Shown here: one piece after another, positions 27,349 through 36,054 of the stretch | Layout: each line of letters begins with the position of its first letter | How positions within the stretch are numbered: position 1 is the stretch's first letter | NCBI RefSeq assembly: GCF_012932445.1 | Contig: NZ_JAAIIJ010000002.1 | Span: forward strand, 124,001-188,000 | Source of the DNA: Bifidobacterium panos | Lineage (GTDB): Bacteria; Actinomycetota; Actinomycetes; Actinomycetales; Bifidobacteriaceae | Reading direction: 5' to 3' | DNA length: 64,000 nt | The notes under the pieces: model-generated | What the model was told of the DNA's origin: nothing | Databases searched by the model: none | What the model saw: the letters and a program-made list of their open reading frames with translations, nothing else | Program-made: the position numbers and the translations under genes

Positions 27349-30300
27349 GATCGCAACTCCTCCCTCCGGCCGCGAGGAAAGGCGACCAATACATACAACA
27401 GGCACACCGCGGCGAGCGCGACCAGCCAAGTCACGCGCCACACACTGGATTGCGCCGCGCGCTGACGTTCGGTGTTCACGGCCACGTCATTGCTTTGCGA
27501 TGCGTTGAGACGATAATAGGTGCCCGTCGCATTGGTGACGACGGATTGGGTGCCGTCGCAAGCAGCGACGTTCGTCGACAGCTGATCGGCGGAACCGCCT
27601 TGGACGACGAAGACTCCGACGAACCCGAGCTGAACAAGCGAAGTGATCGCTTCATTGTCTGTGTTCGAGAGCAGACGGGCGGCGAGCTGCCCGATCTGCT
27701 GCTCCGTATCGTCATACTGCCCGGACGCCACAGACGCCCGCCAGGCGGGGGAACTATCGATGAGATCACCCACCGAGGTGCGCATGACGGCATATGAGAC
27801 GTTCGTATGCGAATCCGCTTGCAACGCAAGTACGCGCTGATCGGGATGGCTGCTCAGGGCATCCATCGCCACCATCGGCAATCCCCCATTGCTCACGGCA
27901 ACGGTTCCCTTGCGCTGGATGCCGTAGCCCGAACAAAAGACCACACCTGCAGCCAGAATAATCGCCAGCGCAATGCGCCCAGCCACAGCCAACCCCTGAA
28001 CCACGGTTTTCGTCCCGGCCGAACGCATCGCGGCGACGCGGCGCACGGCTCTTCCAGCCACAAGGCAGACGCATGACATGCCGCCCAGCAGGGCCAGCGC
28101 CAAACCAGGCAACACCGATCCGGCAAGAGAGCCATCGGCATCAGGCGCGATGGCCACGCGAGACGACACGATGCTCAATGCCACGCCGGAGAGCAACACC
28201 ACCCACATCATGCGTGAGACGCGCAATGCGAACGGCGCCACCAAGGCCATCACAGCCAACAGCAGCACTGCGGCCAGCACAATCTTGCAGCCCAACACCC
28301 ATATGTCGGACGACGTGCCGAAACCGAAAGCCCGGTTAAGCACATCGTCAAGATTGAGCGAGGACGGCGAACCGTTGACCTCAGCCAGCGGCGTGGTCAT
28401 ATCACCGAACAGCTGCCTCCACTGCCCCTGCGGGGCGAAACGCAACGCATTGACCAGCGTGGGGGCGCACGCCAAAGCGGCCGGAACCGGCATGAGCAAC
28501 AGCATGGCGCGGTGACGGGGCACGAACAACAGGAAAATCAGAAAAATCAGTACCAGCGGCAACAGCAGCTGAGGCTCCGCGGCGACGACGGGAACGAAGC
28601 ACAGCGAAGCGGCGGCGGAAGCCTGCACACCAGCGCGAGGGCGAATCGGATCCTCCGTGTGATACAGCCCCACCGCACGGAAAGTGAACGCGAAGGCCGC
28701 GGGCAGAAACACCATCACCGTCAGCATCGGCAGATTCGCCGTGGCATACAGCCCCAGCGCAAGGCCGAGGGCGAACCACAGCAGGCCTGTGAACACGCGC
28801 ACCACATCGGAACGGGTGAAGATTCCAGCCAGCGCCCAGAACGCGAGGGCGCTCATCGGAGCGGCGGCGAAGAACATCAATCCCGAAGCCGCCGACACAT
28901 GGCCGCCCGTGAGCAGCGAGGCCAGCAGCAACACCCACAGCCAGGGAGCGGGCGCGGCGGAAACCCCTGTGCCGATGCCCCAAACCCATTGCGTGCTGGC
29001 AGCCTGCGCCAACTGTTTGAGGGTGGCACCGCTGGCAAGCCACTGGGCGGAATACAGCGAGCCGCCCGCCCACAAGCCGCGAAGCTGCGGCCAATACAGC
29101 ACAGCCACCGCAGCGAAGGCCGCGATGCCCATCAGCACCGCAAAAGCCCAACGCCGAATGGCACGCATACGCAGATGGGAACGCACCAGCGGGCTGAGCA
29201 ACACGGTGTTCCGTTGGCTGCGCAACGCGCGCACGCGATCACGCCACTGGGCGATCTGGCCGCGATTGGCCGTTATCAGACTCAGCTGGGCCGACGAAAT
29301 CTTCGACTGTTTCGATTGTTTCGCCACCGTCGAGCGCGCCGACACCGCGCCGGAAATCGAAGCCAGCGCTCGCCAAGGCATGCACAGCTCGCACCATGCC
29401 TCATACGGCTGTTTTTTCACCAAACGCGACAGCGCCAAACCGATGGCGGCGACAAGCGACAACAGCCACATCAGCGGCCAGCGCAGGCGCGCAACATCCG
29501 TATATCGATAGCGTTGCCAAGCGTCGAATACGCCCAGCGCATTGTTGACGGGGTTGCCTTCGTCCACAGCCTCGCCCAAACGGGTGCGCACCCCCTCGAA
29601 TCTGGCGCGACGATGCGCGATGCGGGCTCGCGCAACCACCACCACTCGCCCGCCGCCGCGGCAGATGCGTCGGCACAGATCGACCGATTCGGTATAGGAG
29701 GTAAACCAACCGTTGATGCCACCGACATTGCGCAATGTCGCGATCGACACCAACGCGCCCGCAGGAGAGACCGAAAACACATCGGCGCGCGAATCGTATT
29801 GCTCCTGATCGGGTTCGCCGTCGACGACCAGCGTGGCGACGCGATGCCGATACGCATACGCGCCAACGTCGTGCAGCCTCTCGCCTTCCCAATCAAGCTG
29901 CTTGGCACCAAGCAACGAGGCTCCCGGCGTATTGCGCCGCGCCTCCAGCAGCTCCTCAAGGCATGACTCGTCGGCTGGACGGGAGTCGTCATGCAGCAGC
30001 CACAGGCCGCTTATCGACAGGTCCAGATGTGCAGCATCGATCGCCTTGCCAACGGCTTCGCCGAATGAGCGCGCCCTGTTGACGGGCAACACCCGCACAT
30101 CGACTCTCTGCGCTTCGGGAACACGCTCCATGGGAGCCGCGGAGGTGGGTATTACCTCAAATGAGGTTTGGAACGCTGACCTCCCGCTGCAATCCGCAAT
30201 CACGATGGTGCCAGGTAACACGTTCTGTCTCAACAGCGAGGACAACGTGGCTGGCAAAAACCGCATGTCACTTTCCACAGTGACCACCGCCGCCACGGAT

Positions 30301-30395
30301 TGCTCCACGAACTGGCAGTGAGAATACGGACGAGCGAACAACGCGTCAGCCAATATCTGACGCACGCCGCTCTGTTCGGCCAAATCGCGGTTCAA
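27345..30395 (-). CDS. family 2 glycosyltransferase with large C-terminal membrane domain
   Basis: A 1016-residue protein. Residues 1-330 are a GT2 domain (AAVVTVESDMRFLPATLSSL, WLLHDDSRP, GGINGWFTSYTESVDLCRR). Residues 330-1000 hold about twelve to fourteen hydrophobic helices and extracytoplasmic loops. It probably adds sugars to a lipid-linked or envelope glycan; substrate unknown. The TTG start at 30395 overlaps the whiB2 stop as TTGA, and its own stop overlaps the next gene in the same way, so three genes are translationally chained. Confidence 0.88.
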   Translation of the reverse strand: MNRDLAEQSGVRQILADALFARPYSHCQFVEQSVAAVVTVESDMRFLPATLSSLLRQNVLPGTIVIADCSGRSAFQTSFEVIPTSAAPMERVPEAQRVDVRVLPVNRARSFGEAVGKAIDAAHLDLSISGLWLLHDDSRPADESCLEELLEARRNTPGASLLGAKQLDWEGERLHDVGAYAYRHRVATLVVDGEPDQEQYDSRADVFSVSPAGALVSIATLRNVGGINGWFTSYTESVDLCRRICRGGGRVVVVARARIAHRRARFEGVRTRLGEAVDEGNPVNNALGVFDAWQRYRYTDVARLRWPLMWLLSLVAAIGLALSRLVKKQPYEAWCELCMPWRALASISGAVSARSTVAKQSKQSKISSAQLSLITANRGQIAQWRDRVRALRSQRNTVLLSPLVRSHLRMRAIRRWAFAVLMGIAAFAAVAVLYWPQLRGLWAGGSLYSAQWLASGATLKQLAQAASTQWVWGIGTGVSAAPAPWLWVLLLASLLTGGHVSAASGLMFFAAAPMSALAFWALAGIFTRSDVVRVFTGLLWFALGLALGLYATANLPMLTVMVFLPAAFAFTFRAVGLYHTEDPIRPRAGVQASAAASLCFVPVVAAEPQLLLPLVLIFLIFLLFVPRHRAMLLLMPVPAALACAPTLVNALRFAPQGQWRQLFGDMTTPLAEVNGSPSSLNLDDVLNRAFGFGTSSDIWVLGCKIVLAAVLLLAVMALVAPFALRVSRMMWVVLLSGVALSIVSSRVAIAPDADGSLAGSVLPGLALALLGGMSCVCLVAGRAVRRVAAMRSAGTKTVVQGLAVAGRIALAIILAAGVVFCSGYGIQRKGTVAVSNGGLPMVAMDALSSHPDQRVLALQADSHTNVSYAVMRTSVGDLIDSSPAWRASVASGQYDDTEQQIGQLAARLLSNTDNEAITSLVQLGFVGVFVVQGGSADQLSTNVAACDGTQSVVTNATGTYYRLNASQSNDVAVNTERQRAAQSSVWRVTWLVALAAVCLLYVLVAFPRGRREELRS

Positions 30396-30691
30396 GCCTG
30401 CTCCTTGCGCATCTTCTTGTAGCGGCGACGCTCCCTTTCGCTCATGCCACCCCAGATGCCGAATCGTTCATCATGATCGACGGCCCAATTGAGACACTGC
30501 TCACGCACCTCGCATTGCGCGCATACGCGTTTCGCGTCGCGAGTGGAGCCGCCCTTCTCAGGGAAAAAGGCTTCCGGATCAGTCTGGGAGCACAGCGCCT
30601 TCTGCTGCCACGAGACATCTCCGTCCGGCGAGAACAGTCCCCATAGCCCGTCGGACGGCTCTTCGACGGAATCATCGACGACGCCCCACAT
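30392..30691 (-). CDS. whiB2: WhiB-family iron-sulfur transcription regulator, WhiB2/WhmD-like
   Basis: A 99-residue protein. Four cysteines (C34, C57, C60, C66) bind a 4Fe-4S cluster; the turn is GIWGG and the C terminus is basic (ERERRRYKKMRKEQ). WhiB2/WhmD controls septation in mycobacteria. Assignment to WhiB2 rests on the nearby metallopeptidase-family and HAD genes. AAGGAG eight bases upstream supports the ATG at 30691 over one at 30727. The divergent 217-bp spacer to the LCP gene holds CACATGTG and GCATATGTG palindromes. Confidence 0.88.
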   Translation of the reverse strand: MWGVVDDSVEEPSDGLWGLFSPDGDVSWQQKALCSQTDPEAFFPEKGGSTRDAKRVCAQCEVREQCLNWAVDHDERFGIWGGMSERERRRYKKMRKEQA

Positions 30692-30908
30692 ATGCGCTTC
30701 TCCTTGTCTGACCGGCACAATATCCAATCAATAATTACACACATGTGATTTCGCTTTTGTCAAGCTCCCCCGTGTCGTTACCCCTTATTTCTACGCATAT
30801 GTGTTAGTACCTCATGAAAATTCCGTAGCCGATAGCCGCACCCGGCTTTCTTTTCAACTGTATGCCGTACAATCAAAACGTTTGACCCCCACAGGAAGGT
30901 TTGTCAGC

Positions 30909-32285
30909 GTGAAACGAGCCAAGCCCGACATCCCTAACATCAATGGCTGGAACGATGCTGCGCCGCGCCATAGCACGGCGTTCCGCGTCCAACATCGGGT
31001 GCGCAATGCGATAGCGCTCACCTTGGTGGCAATTCTGGCTTTCGCCGGCACCGCGGCAGGCGCGACTCTGCTTGACATCAATGGTGCCATTGCCAACGGC
31101 GCCATCGGCGTTATCGCGCAGAAGGGTCAGAGCGATCAGACACAGATCATTGACCCGAACGCCGGCAAACCGATTGAATTCGTGGTGATCGGCCAAGATA
31201 CGCGCGAAGGTGCGAGCAATGCGGCTGTCGGCGGAGACGGCGCCGAATTGGAGGCAAACCACAACGCCGACACCACCATCGTGGTGCAGATCGCCGCGGA
31301 TCGTAAATACGTCTCCATGATGTCCATTCCGCGCGACTCGCTGGTCAGCGTCCCCAGTTGCAACACCAGTCGCGGCACGATGAGCGCCCAATACAACGTG
31401 ATGTTCAATTCGATCTTCGCCAATGCCTACCAGCTCGGCGGAGACCTCTCCTCCGCGGCCAGCTGCACGGTGAATGCTGTGAATTCGCTGACGGGGCTCG
31501 ATATCCAAAACTTCATCGTCGTGGACTTCGGAGGGCTGCAATCCATGATCGATGCAATCGGCGGCGTCGAACTGTGTATCCCGGCCGATGTGCAGGATGC
31601 GTATTCAGGCATCGACCTGACCAAGGGACGTCACCAGCTCGACGGCATGACGGCCACGCAATATGCCCGCATGCGCTATGGTGCCGGAGACGGTTCGGAC
31701 GTCCAGCGCACCACACGTCAGCAATATCTCATCAAACAGCTGTTCAGACAGGCGCTCAACAAGGATCTGCTCACCCAATCCGGGCAGCTCTACCAGTTGG
31801 CGAAAGCCGCATTGAAATCGTTCAATATCTCCAAGGGGCTGGCGAACACCTCCACGCTCGCCGGTCTTGCGATGAGTCTGAAGGATCTCGACGTGTCGCA
31901 TTTGTATGCCCGCACCGTGCCGGTCACGCAGTCGCCCAGCGACCCGAACCGCGTGGTGTGGACGTCCGACGCGGATGATCTGTGGGCCAAGATGAGGTCG
32001 GGAGAGCCGATCGTGGATCAGAGCGAGAGCTCCGTTTCCACGCAGGATGGCCAGCAGGACAGCCAATCGTCTTCCGACGAGAGCACCGATCAGTCCACAA
32101 CCGACATCTCGGATGGCACCAAGGTCGCAGACGGTGTGTTGAAAGACGGCACGGGCCAATATATCGACGAGGCCTCCGGCGGCATCATCGACGAGGAAAC
32201 CGGCATCATCTCCGACCCCACCACGCATCAGACCATGGGGATATCCGAGCAATATCTCAACAATGTGGCCTGCCCGGTGAACTGA
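30909..32285 (+). CDS. LytR-CpsA-Psr family glycopolymer transferase
   Basis: A 458-residue protein with one N-terminal transmembrane helix (IALTLVAILAFAGTAAGATL) and an extracellular LCP domain: VVIGQDTREG, SMMSIPRDSLV, VVDFGGLQSMIDAIGGVEL and QYARMRYGAGDGSDVQRTTR, carrying the conserved Asp and Arg residues that bind pyrophosphate lipid. LCP proteins attach wall teichoic acid-like or capsular polymers to peptidoglycan. The C terminus is a Ser/Asp-rich tail. GTG start at 30909 with AGGAAGG nine bases upstream. Tandem with a second LCP gene. Confidence 0.93.
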   Translation: MKRAKPDIPNINGWNDAAPRHSTAFRVQHRVRNAIALTLVAILAFAGTAAGATLLDINGAIANGAIGVIAQKGQSDQTQIIDPNAGKPIEFVVIGQDTREGASNAAVGGDGAELEANHNADTTIVVQIAADRKYVSMMSIPRDSLVSVPSCNTSRGTMSAQYNVMFNSIFANAYQLGGDLSSAASCTVNAVNSLTGLDIQNFIVVDFGGLQSMIDAIGGVELCIPADVQDAYSGIDLTKGRHQLDGMTATQYARMRYGAGDGSDVQRTTRQQYLIKQLFRQALNKDLLTQSGQLYQLAKAALKSFNISKGLANTSTLAGLAMSLKDLDVSHLYARTVPVTQSPSDPNRVVWTSDADDLWAKMRSGEPIVDQSESSVSTQDGQQDSQSSSDESTDQSTTDISDGTKVADGVLKDGTGQYIDEASGGIIDEETGIISDPTTHQTMGISEQYLNNVACPVN

Positions 32286-32413
32286 CGGCTGATCCCTGCA
32301 ACGCCGATAACACCCCCTCATGTGCTGGAAATGAGAAAAAACAGGCGTTGATGCCCTCCCATGCGCTGTTGTATGCAACAGTGGCATAGGTTTTGTAACG
32401 CACAGGAGGCGGC

Positions 32414-33730
32414 ATGGCGCAGGAAAACGAGGGTATGGATCCGCGGGATACTCCTCCCAGTTTCGTTCCCGCCGGAAAACGAAGCCGGCAGGCCTCCGAT
32501 TCCGCGGTTCCGCCGAGCTTCACGCCGTCCCCCCGTCGCCGCACGAATGGCGCGGGCGCATCATCGCAGCCTGCCAGCATCACACCATCGACCCGCAGCG
32601 CCGGCGCGACGCCGCAAAGTTTCACGCCGCCGAGTTCTCGGCAGGCACGCAGTTCCACCAACAGTTCCGTCAACAAATCCGCCAACAAGGCGATGCCCTC
32701 AAGACCAGTCATGGCCAGGGGGACCGCTCCCCTGGCTTCCCCCACCGCACCGCGGCAGACGATGGCCGACAAGAGGAAGCGCATAGTGCGCGGATTGCTC
32801 ATAGCCATCGCCGCCCTTCTCATCGCGGCGATCGCCGCAGTATTCTGCACTTGGAACTGGGTGGACGAGCGACTGAACAAGGAAAGCGGCTGGCTGACCG
32901 ATAAAGCCAAGACCTCGGCCACGTCCTGGCTGATTCTCGGCTCGGACGAACGCGACGGCACGACCGGCGGTGCCGCCGAGGACACGCCGGGCTTCCGCAC
33001 CGACACGATTCTGGTGCTGACCAAGCCGAAGAACGGCTCCAGCTCCCTGATCTCCATCCCCCGCGATTCGCTGGTCCAAGAAGACGACGAATACATGAAG
33101 CTCAATGCCGTGGCCGAGTTACGAAGCAACCAGCAGTTGGTGGGTGTCGTGGAGCGGATCACCGGGCAGAAAATCAACCACATCGCCAAAATCAAGTTCG
33201 GCGGATTGCAGCAGGTGGTCGATGCCCTCGACGGAGTCGATCTGTGCTACGACGAGACGGTGGACGACGAGTATTCGGGACTGAACTGGCAGGCCGGTTG
33301 CCATGTTGCGGATGGCGCGACGGCGCTGGCGTTCTCCCGCATGCGATATTCCGATGCGCAGGGGGATTTCGGACGTGCGGCGCGTCAACGGCAGGTCATC
33401 AGCGCAATCGTCTCCAAAGCCTCCTCCAAAGAGGTGATGGGCAACCTCGCGAAGGTGAAGAAAGTGGCCGAGGCTTCACTGAGCGCCGTCACGGTGGATG
33501 ACGACACCTCGCCGGCCACACTGATTGGAATGGCTCTGTCCTTCAAAAACGCCACCGGCAAGGATGGCATCACCGGCAGCGTCTATTGGACGGACCCCGA
33601 TTATCAGGGGGCCGGCATCGGCTCGACGGTTCTGCTGGACGACAACCGCAACAAGCAACTGTTCAGCGAACTGACGGCGGGGACGCATGCCGCCGGCACC
33701 GTTGGCACGCTCGCCGAAAACAGTCAATAG
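32414..33730 (+). CDS. second LytR-CpsA-Psr family glycopolymer transferase
   Basis: A 438-residue protein. About 120 N-terminal cytoplasmic residues are Pro/Ser/Arg-rich, then a transmembrane helix (LLIAIAALLIAAIAAVFC) and an LCP domain with WLILGSDERDG, SLISIPRDSLV, FGGLQQVVDALDGVDLCYD and ALAFSRMRYSDAQGDFGRAA. Paralogue of the gene at 30909; the unusual cytoplasmic tail could be a target of serine/threonine kinases (inference). AGGAGG lies before the ATG at 32414. Same role in polymer attachment to the wall. Confidence 0.93.
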   Translation: MAQENEGMDPRDTPPSFVPAGKRSRQASDSAVPPSFTPSPRRRTNGAGASSQPASITPSTRSAGATPQSFTPPSSRQARSSTNSSVNKSANKAMPSRPVMARGTAPLASPTAPRQTMADKRKRIVRGLLIAIAALLIAAIAAVFCTWNWVDERLNKESGWLTDKAKTSATSWLILGSDERDGTTGGAAEDTPGFRTDTILVLTKPKNGSSSLISIPRDSLVQEDDEYMKLNAVAELRSNQQLVGVVERITGQKINHIAKIKFGGLQQVVDALDGVDLCYDETVDDEYSGLNWQAGCHVADGATALAFSRMRYSDAQGDFGRAARQRQVISAIVSKASSKEVMGNLAKVKKVAEASLSAVTVDDDTSPATLIGMALSFKNATGKDGITGSVYWTDPDYQGAGIGSTVLLDDNRNKQLFSELTAGTHAAGTVGTLAENSQ

Positions 33731-33826
33731 CAATTATTGATGGAATCGTGAAGATTGCCGAGGGCTTCGACCACATTGCCCCGTTCGGCTTGCCTGCGCG
33801 CATGAGCCTGTCACACACTGGAAGGC

Positions 33827-35575
33827 ATGAAGCAACGACGCCTTGAACGATTGACGATTCTCTCGATGGCGGCCCCCGTGGCCGGCCAATGCGTGATGCT
33901 GGCCATGCTGCTCATCTTGCGCCAATGGATGTTCGCCGCCATGATGGTTCCTTCGCTCATCGGCTGTCTCGCCTCGCTGGCGTTGACCTTGCCCCGGAGT
34001 GCGCGTGAAACGAAAACCGACGCACCAGTGACGGCACAGTTGCAATCGCATACACCCATCGACGACGCAACGCGCTTCGACCGCTTCGATTGCACCAATC
34101 TGGAGCATCTGATGAAGATGGACGACGACCCGCTCCCCTGGCGCACGGTGACGCGCAATTGGCTTCAATCGCCTTGCCTGAGCGTGCCCATCGGCATGGG
34201 GGCGCACGGCATGGTCCACCTTGATCTGGCCAAGCAGGGGCCGCACGCGCTGGTGGCGGGCACCACCGGCTCGGGCAAATCGGTGCTGCTGCAAAGCTGG
34301 TGCCTGGCCCTTGCCTGCCACAACCCACCGGAACGTCTGCAATTCGTCTTTCTTGATTTCAAAGGGGGATCGGCCTTTCGTCCGCTGGAGCGTCTGCCTC
34401 ACTGCGTGGGCAATGTGTGTGACCTCGACCTGAAGCACGCCGTGCGCGCGTTGCACGCCCTCGAAAGCGAACTGCGCCGCCGCGAGCAACTCGTCGCAAC
34501 CAGCCAAGCGCAGGATATCGACACAATGCCGGACGCCCCGCCGCGGCTGGTGGTGGTCATCGACGAGTTCCACGCCTTGCGTGACCAGTTGCCCGATCTG
34601 GTGAACCGCATTGTGCGCATTGCCTCGTTGGGGCGATCCTTGGGCATGCATGTCATTGCCTGCACCCAGCATCCGGTCGGGCAGGTGTCGGGCGAGATGA
34701 AGGCGAATATGACGTTGGGACTGTGCCTGCGAGTGCGCGACGCGATGCAGTCGATGGAGATCATCGGCTCGGGCAAGGCGGCCAATATTCCGCCGTCTCT
34801 GCCCGGCGTGGTGTACTGCAACGACGGCGAGGACACCCAAGCTTGGCGTTGCGCCACGACACGGCATATTTCCCGTCTCGTCGACGCGACGGTGTTCGCG
34901 GCACGTTACTTTGGCTCGGTGCCCGCCCCCGCTCTGTTTTCGCCGCCGCTGCCACGGCTGGTGAAGCGACTGCCGCCGACCCCATCCGCCAACGGCATTC
35001 CCTTTGCGCTGGCCGACAACGGCGTGACGCTTGGGGTGGCGCAACTGCCCGTCGCCCAAGGCAATATCGGCATCATCGGTCAGCACGGACGCGGCAAAAC
35101 CACGCTGTTAAGCGAATTGGCAAAACGGCTGATGGAGCAACCGAATCCCGTCCCCGTGCGTTGGACGAGCCGCGAGACGGATGGATTCCACACGCGCGAC
35201 ATGATGGATATATATGGAGACGATCAGCCAACCAACTGCGCGCAGCCGCGAATATGGCTGATCGACGACGCGGATCCCCTATTCGACCCCTTCGGCACGG
35301 ACCCGCTGTGCGAGCAACTGCGCCAAGCTCTGGCCGACCACAGCATCAGCGTGGTATTCGCCGTGGAAAGCAGCCGCCATGTGCGCATTCCCGAGCACTG
35401 CGCGGTGCGCGTGGTGTTCCCGACCTCGGAGCAGGCCACCGATCAAATGAATGGCATCCCGGGCGACATCTGGGCTTCGTTCGATGCGAACGACATGACG
35501 ATGCCGGGACGTGCAGTGCTTATCGACCATGCCCGCGCGATGCCGATTCAGTGCGCATATGGGCACGCTTCGTGA
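33827..35575 (+). CDS. FtsK/SpoIIIE-family ATPase, EccC-like, orphan
   Basis: A 582-residue protein. Two hydrophobic helices (about 12-55) lead to an FtsK/SpoIIIE ATPase with Walker A GTTGSGKS (145-152), DFKGGSAF and Walker B VVVIDEF. A second, shorter nucleotide site GQHGRGKTT follows near residue 420. The tandem-ATPase plan with N-terminal helices matches EccC of type VII secretion rather than chromosome translocases; no gamma domain is seen. No WXG100 substrates or EccB/D/E genes are in the window. GGAAGG precedes the ATG. Confidence 0.85.
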   Translation: MKQRRLERLTILSMAAPVAGQCVMLAMLLILRQWMFAAMMVPSLIGCLASLALTLPRSARETKTDAPVTAQLQSHTPIDDATRFDRFDCTNLEHLMKMDDDPLPWRTVTRNWLQSPCLSVPIGMGAHGMVHLDLAKQGPHALVAGTTGSGKSVLLQSWCLALACHNPPERLQFVFLDFKGGSAFRPLERLPHCVGNVCDLDLKHAVRALHALESELRRREQLVATSQAQDIDTMPDAPPRLVVVIDEFHALRDQLPDLVNRIVRIASLGRSLGMHVIACTQHPVGQVSGEMKANMTLGLCLRVRDAMQSMEIIGSGKAANIPPSLPGVVYCNDGEDTQAWRCATTRHISRLVDATVFAARYFGSVPAPALFSPPLPRLVKRLPPTPSANGIPFALADNGVTLGVAQLPVAQGNIGIIGQHGRGKTTLLSELAKRLMEQPNPVPVRWTSRETDGFHTRDMMDIYGDDQPTNCAQPRIWLIDDADPLFDPFGTDPLCEQLRQALADHSISVVFAVESSRHVRIPEHCAVRVVFPTSEQATDQMNGIPGDIWASFDANDMTMPGRAVLIDHARAMPIQCAYGHAS

Positions 35576-35669
35576 AGTCTCCTCCATTTCTTTGCCAAAA
35601 AGTCTTGAAAAACGTCGGGGAACGTGCTTATCTGTTAAGCAGACACATTTTAGCCGAGAGGATAAAGAG

Positions 35670-35948
35670 ATGAGCAGTGCTTTTGATTGGCGAGCCAGGG
35701 CCGCATGCCGCGACAAGGATCCCGAACTGTTCTTTCCCGTCGGCAACACCGGCGCCGCCTATCAGCAGATCGAGGAGGCCAAGGCCGTGTGTCGCACCTG
35801 CAAAGTGATTGACGCATGTCTCAAGTGCGCGCTCGACACGAATCAGGATTACGGTGTGTGGGGCGGCCTGAGCGAGGACGAGCGTCGCCAGCTCAAGCGC
35901 AAGGCCATGCGCCTGCGTCGATCCCAAGCCATGCAGATGCAAATCTGA
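35670..35948 (+). CDS. whiB1: WhiB-family iron-sulfur regulator, WhiB1-like
   Basis: A 92-residue protein with cysteines C13, C41, C44, C50 (and an extra C53); the spacing of the first four (28, 3, 6) equals that of mycobacterial WhiB1, a nitric-oxide-responsive essential regulator. GVWGG turn and a basic C terminus (RRQLKRKAMRLRRSQ) follow. It is convergent with pdtaS, the same arrangement as Rv3219/Rv3220c. The ATG at 35670 follows GAGAGGATAAAG. The upstream open frame overlaps the FtsK gene and is not coding. Confidence 0.93.
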   Translation: MSSAFDWRARAACRDKDPELFFPVGNTGAAYQQIEEAKAVCRTCKVIDACLKCALDTNQDYGVWGGLSEDERRQLKRKAMRLRRSQAMQMQI

Positions 35949-35990
35949 CGGCGTTATTCCTTAATTCTTAAGTCCACGCAAACGGCGTAT

Positions 35991-36046
35991 CGGCATATCG
36001 ACATAACGACATATCAGCATGTCGGCATGTCGACATATCCGTCGAC
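35991..36046. repeat. degenerate CATATCGAC/CATGTCGGC short tandem repeat
   Basis: Irregular repeats of CGGCATATCGACATA-type units lie between the convergent whiB1 and pdtaS genes. The sequence is partly self-complementary (GTCGACATAT) and may act as a bidirectional terminator, but no clean stem with T tract is seen. Confidence 0.5.
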
Positions 36047-36054
36047 ACTATTCA

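Noticed and set aside
33827..35575. Complete type VII secretion locus
   Set aside because: Only an EccC-like ATPase is present; no WXG100, EccB, EccD, EccE or MycP gene is found nearby.
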